A stretch of 64,000 nt of DNA, taken from NCBI GenBank assembly GCA_021299715.1, contig JAJTEL010000003.1:1-64000 (forward strand). Reading direction: 5' to 3'. The translations under genes and the position numbers were made by a program. Below the pieces are notes generated by a model. It was given only the letters and a program-made list of their open reading frames with translations. It was not told where the DNA came from and did not search any database. Positions 61,520 to 64,000 of this stretch are shown in pieces (the first letter of the stretch is position 1; each line of letters starts with the position of its first letter). This DNA comes from Ilumatobacteraceae bacterium (GTDB lineage: Bacteria > Actinomycetota > Acidimicrobiia > Acidimicrobiales > Ilumatobacteraceae).

Positions 61520-62329
61520 TCAGTTGTGGACTACCCCTGCTTTGTCCTCGGCTCGAATTTGCAGAATCAACCGAGTGGCCACCACCAACAACAAGGTGGC
61601 AAATAGGACATTTGAGACGGTGTCGGTCATGCGAGCAGAAATCCAGCCGCCTGCCACAGCAGCGAGAATGCCACCAAGTCCCAAGATGGCGGCTGCGCGA
61701 AGATCGACATTCTTCTTAGTGCGGTTGCGCCATGTTCCCATGATGGAAGTGGGAATAATGACGGCGACGGAAGTACCTTTCGCGACGGCAGCGGGCATTT
61801 GCAACAACATCATCATTGCGGGAACCATGACAACTCCGCCTCCAACACCGAGTAGCCCGGCAAGGATTCCCGTTGCAACTCCAATGAATACAAGACCAGA
61901 GATGGTGCCCGCCGACAACACGTCGCGGGTGCCACTTTCGAGGGGAAGAAACAATCGCACTGCGGTCACCACAAGGAGCGTTGCGAATCCAATGGCCAGT
62001 GTGCGATGCGGAAGAACATGCAACAGACGGGTTCCGATAAGTGCGCCCGCAAGTGCACCAACCGCGAGACAGGCACCAACACGCCAGTCCACATGGTCGT
62101 GCGCCCAATACGACATAAGAGAGGATGCAGATATTGGAAGAACCGCCGCCAAGGACGTGCCATGGGCGATGCGTTGATCCATCTTTGCCACCAACACAAG
62201 TCCCGGCACAATGAGAATTCCGCCTCCAACTCCGAACATGCCAGAGAGAAATCCGGCGGCAATGCCAACGAGCACAATGGTGCTAGTTGAGGCCGAATGG
62301 TGGGTAGGTGACGGAGAACTTTCACTCAT
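61520..62329 (-). CDS. TauE/SafE family anion exporter
   Basis: A 269-residue membrane protein with about eight helices in two repeated halves. Each half opens with a GxGGGxxxxP motif: GFLSGMFGVGGGILIVPGL and GILAGLLGVGGGVVMVPAM. Members are proposed to export sulfite, sulfonates or other small anions. The start is the ATG at 62329, because the long upstream frame is hydrophilic and overlaps the divergent lipoprotein gene. It follows the SDR/molybdenum hydroxylase pair on the same strand as its upstream neighbour (22 bases gap), so co-transcription is possible. Confidence 0.88.
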   Translation of the reverse strand: MSESSPSPTHHSASTSTIVLVGIAAGFLSGMFGVGGGILIVPGLVLVAKMDQRIAHGTSLAAVLPISASSLMSYWAHDHVDWRVGACLAVGALAGALIGTRLLHVLPHRTLAIGFATLLVVTAVRLFLPLESGTRDVLSAGTISGLVFIGVATGILAGLLGVGGGVVMVPAMMMLLQMPAAVAKGTSVAVIIPTSIMGTWRNRTKKNVDLRAAAILGLGGILAAVAGGWISARMTDTVSNVLFATLLLVVATRLILQIRAEDKAGVVHN

Positions 62330-62378
62330 TGCGTTCCATGGTGACACACTCGGCCTTCTGTTCCCTATCGTTTGATGC

Positions 62379-64000
62379 ATGCGAGCGAAAAATATCGTTC
62401 CGTTTTTGGGATTGGCACTGATTTCTTTGAGTTCGTGCTCTTCTTCCACATCATCTCCAACATCGTCTTCGCAGCCCAACACATTGGTTGCGCGCATCAT
62501 GTCGAATTGCAAAGACGTTGTGAAGCCAGAACTTGGTCCGGGAACACTGTGTGTAGACAATGGCTTCAGACTGAAGCGAGACGACTTCTCATTTGCCAAC
62601 TACGGTCGTTCACCCCGCGCCGATGACAACCTGACAGCACAAACATTGATAGACCTCTTCGGCTACGACACTGTCTGCACTCCGGGCCCTGCAACTGAAT
62701 GTGTCGTCAGACCATCGGCAGTACAACTCATCGAGTTGTGGAACACAGCGCTTGCTGGCGGTCGGTGCGAAGGATTAGCAACGCTCAGTACGCGGTTGCA
62801 CATGTCATTAGATGAACCTCAACAATTTTCTGGAAATGCAAATCGCACATCGGAACTGTCGTCACGTGACCCCGATGTTTCCGGAGCGGTTGTCTATTGG
62901 TGGGCCACTCAATTAATTGACGAAGTGAAACGCACGGCATCCGACTCACGGCTGAAATCACCTCTCCAACTTGTTGACGAACTTATTAAAGGGTTGTACA
63001 ACAAGCTTGGCTACACGCTTGGTCTGTACTTCGAAACGCAAGGGCACACAGTCACGCCGTTCGCCGTAACTCAACGAGACGATTTTTTTGTTATTCATGC
63101 CTACGACAACAACTTCCCTGGCAAACGCCGAGAGATTTTGGTCAGTAAGTACACCGACACATGGACGTATCTCGGTGCATCAACTGGAATAGATGGCAGC
63201 CCCGTTGACTGGACCGGAGAAAAGGGATCTTTTGAACTGACCTCTATGTCATCAAGACAAGGACCATTCACATGTCCCTTCTGTAGAAAGCCGAATGAAG
63301 ACACGCCCACTGTTATTTCCTTGGCCTCGCGTGATGCTCAGCAACCTGGCTTTTTGCGCGTGACGTCTCGGAAAGGAGTCGCAGAAATGACTCCAACTGG
63401 ATTTACAAGCACAATTGACGACGCCACGTTCTCGGTGAGCAAGGGCGCTGGTGGTCTTGCAACCCTCACACTGCCTGCATCCGTTGTTGATTTCGATATT
63501 GAAGTCACTCGACGCTCTGCAGATGTACCGTCTGGAGACGTCGTCATGACAATCGATAAGCCCGGGTTTGCCCGACTTCAACTCGCCGGAAACTTAGCGA
63601 CACATGCGTGGGACGAAACCGCACTACCGGTGATGTCGGCGCGGAAGGCCAACGTCACAATTTTGGCGCCGCTCCTCCACTCTATTTCTGTCAGTATCGC
63701 CAGAAATGGAACATTGGCCCGAAAGCAATTAGACCCGGCCGAAGAATTTCATATCTCACGAATCTCTAATCAATCTGTCACCATCAGTGTGAAGGGCATT
63801 GCAGAAGATGTCACCGCTTCGCTTCCCATCTTTGCGCCCGACACAAGCGAGCACGTCGATATCGCACTAAAAGACAATGAACTCGTTCTCACCACGTCGT
63901 CTCCCACGTCCGTCAGAGCGCGCAAGCCCCGTGCCGCAAACTTCATTCCGCGCGAACGAGAAACGCCCCGTTCGTCAACAACTTCCACAACTGTTGCCAG
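62379..64000 (+). CDS. Lipoprotein with papain-like (C-H-D/N) domain, 3' end outside the window
   Basis: An ATG at 62379 opens a frame that stays open to the last base (about 540 codons seen), so the C-terminus is missing. The signal peptide (FLGLALISLSSC) ends in a lipobox with Cys20, followed by a Ser/Thr-rich spacer. GRCEGLATLS (Cys130), GHTVTPFAV (His223) and HAYDNNFPG (Asp243/Asn244) have the spacing and flavour of papain-like cysteine enzymes seen in actinobacterial lipoproteins. CPFC occurs at about residue 300. The rest is beta-rich with an Arg/Ser/Thr-rich end. Protease, transglutaminase or inactive binding roles are all possible. It is divergent from the TauE/SafE gene, with starts 49 bases apart. 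Confidence 0.8.
   Translation, partial: MRAKNIVPFLGLALISLSSCSSSTSSPTSSSQPNTLVARIMSNCKDVVKPELGPGTLCVDNGFRLKRDDFSFANYGRSPRADDNLTAQTLIDLFGYDTVCTPGPATECVVRPSAVQLIELWNTALAGGRCEGLATLSTRLHMSLDEPQQFSGNANRTSELSSRDPDVSGAVVYWWATQLIDEVKRTASDSRLKSPLQLVDELIKGLYNKLGYTLGLYFETQGHTVTPFAVTQRDDFFVIHAYDNNFPGKRREILVSKYTDTWTYLGASTGIDGSPVDWTGEKGSFELTSMSSRQGPFTCPFCRKPNEDTPTVISLASRDAQQPGFLRVTSRKGVAEMTPTGFTSTIDDATFSVSKGAGGLATLTLPASVVDFDIEVTRRSADVPSGDVVMTIDKPGFARLQLAGNLATHAWDETALPVMSARKANVTILAPLLHSISVSIARNGTLARKQLDPAEEFHISRISNQSVTISVKGIAEDVTASLPIFAPDTSEHVDIALKDNELVLTTSSPTSVRARKPRAANFIPRERETPRSSTTSTTVA

Overview
The window reads as a chromosomal segment of a moderate-GC actinobacterium (Actinomycetota). The best fit is an aquatic member of the class Acidimicrobiia. 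This is an inference from protein families (MftD-type flavoprotein, PPOX-class flavin/F420 protein, Nei2-like glycosylase, DUF4916 and DUF6941 proteins, DhlA-like dehalogenases, many GTG starts, Streptomyces-style PHO boxes). No rRNA or tRNA gene is present to confirm it. Coding density is very high and no gene-free stretch exceeds 300 bases. I saw no insertion sequence, prophage, CRISPR array or tRNA.

Left end (1-9652): the 3' part of an iron-sulfur photolyase of the PhrB type, then two giant divergently transcribed surface proteins. One is an SdrD-repeat protein without a visible anchor. The other is a CshA-repeat fibril-like protein ending in an LPTTG sorting signal. Region 9649-18611 is a catabolic or detoxification block: an APH-type phosphotransferase with two unknown proteins, a gene broken by an apparent internal deletion, two DhlA-like haloalkane dehalogenases, a type I sulfatase, a DUF2855 protein and an unknown protein. 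Then follow a stand-alone mftD homologue with a HAD phosphatase (18616-20532), a zinc uptake operon znuACB behind a possible Zur box (20577-23244), and a universal stress protein with small unknowns.

Middle (24552-35025): a long minus-strand run of housekeeping and envelope genes: folD, a subtilase, a rhodanese lipoprotein, thioredoxin, a secreted RCC1-repeat protein, topA, a TetR regulator and ppa. A TetR/MFS divergent pair shares two operator-like palindromes. The tetR gene is translationally coupled to a carotenoid oxygenase. Then come a 1-Cys peroxiredoxin, a MacB-like ABC exporter with a PPOX protein, a Nei-type glycosylase, a NUDIX-like protein and an aldehyde dehydrogenase.

Right part (44446-64000): a phosphate uptake cluster pstC-pstA-pstB plus pstS, with a PHO box before pstC and another before pstS. 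PstS carries a domain-sized insertion of about 100 residues. Next are a complete branched-chain amino acid ABC system (livJ, terminator, livHMGF) and a compact operon of a Fe(II)/2-oxoglutarate dioxygenase, a kynurenine-formamidase-like hydrolase and kynureninase. A NUDIX/MFS pair follows. An SDR is coupled to a lone molybdenum hydroxylase large subunit, followed by a TauE/SafE exporter. The window ends inside a lipoprotein gene (from 62379) that looks papain-like.

The clearest unusual features are the PstS insertion, the orphan mftD, the orphan molybdenum hydroxylase subunit, the dioxygenase in a kynurenine operon, the paired dehalogenases around a sulfatase, and the broken gene at 11958-12498. 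None amounts on its own to a proven new system.
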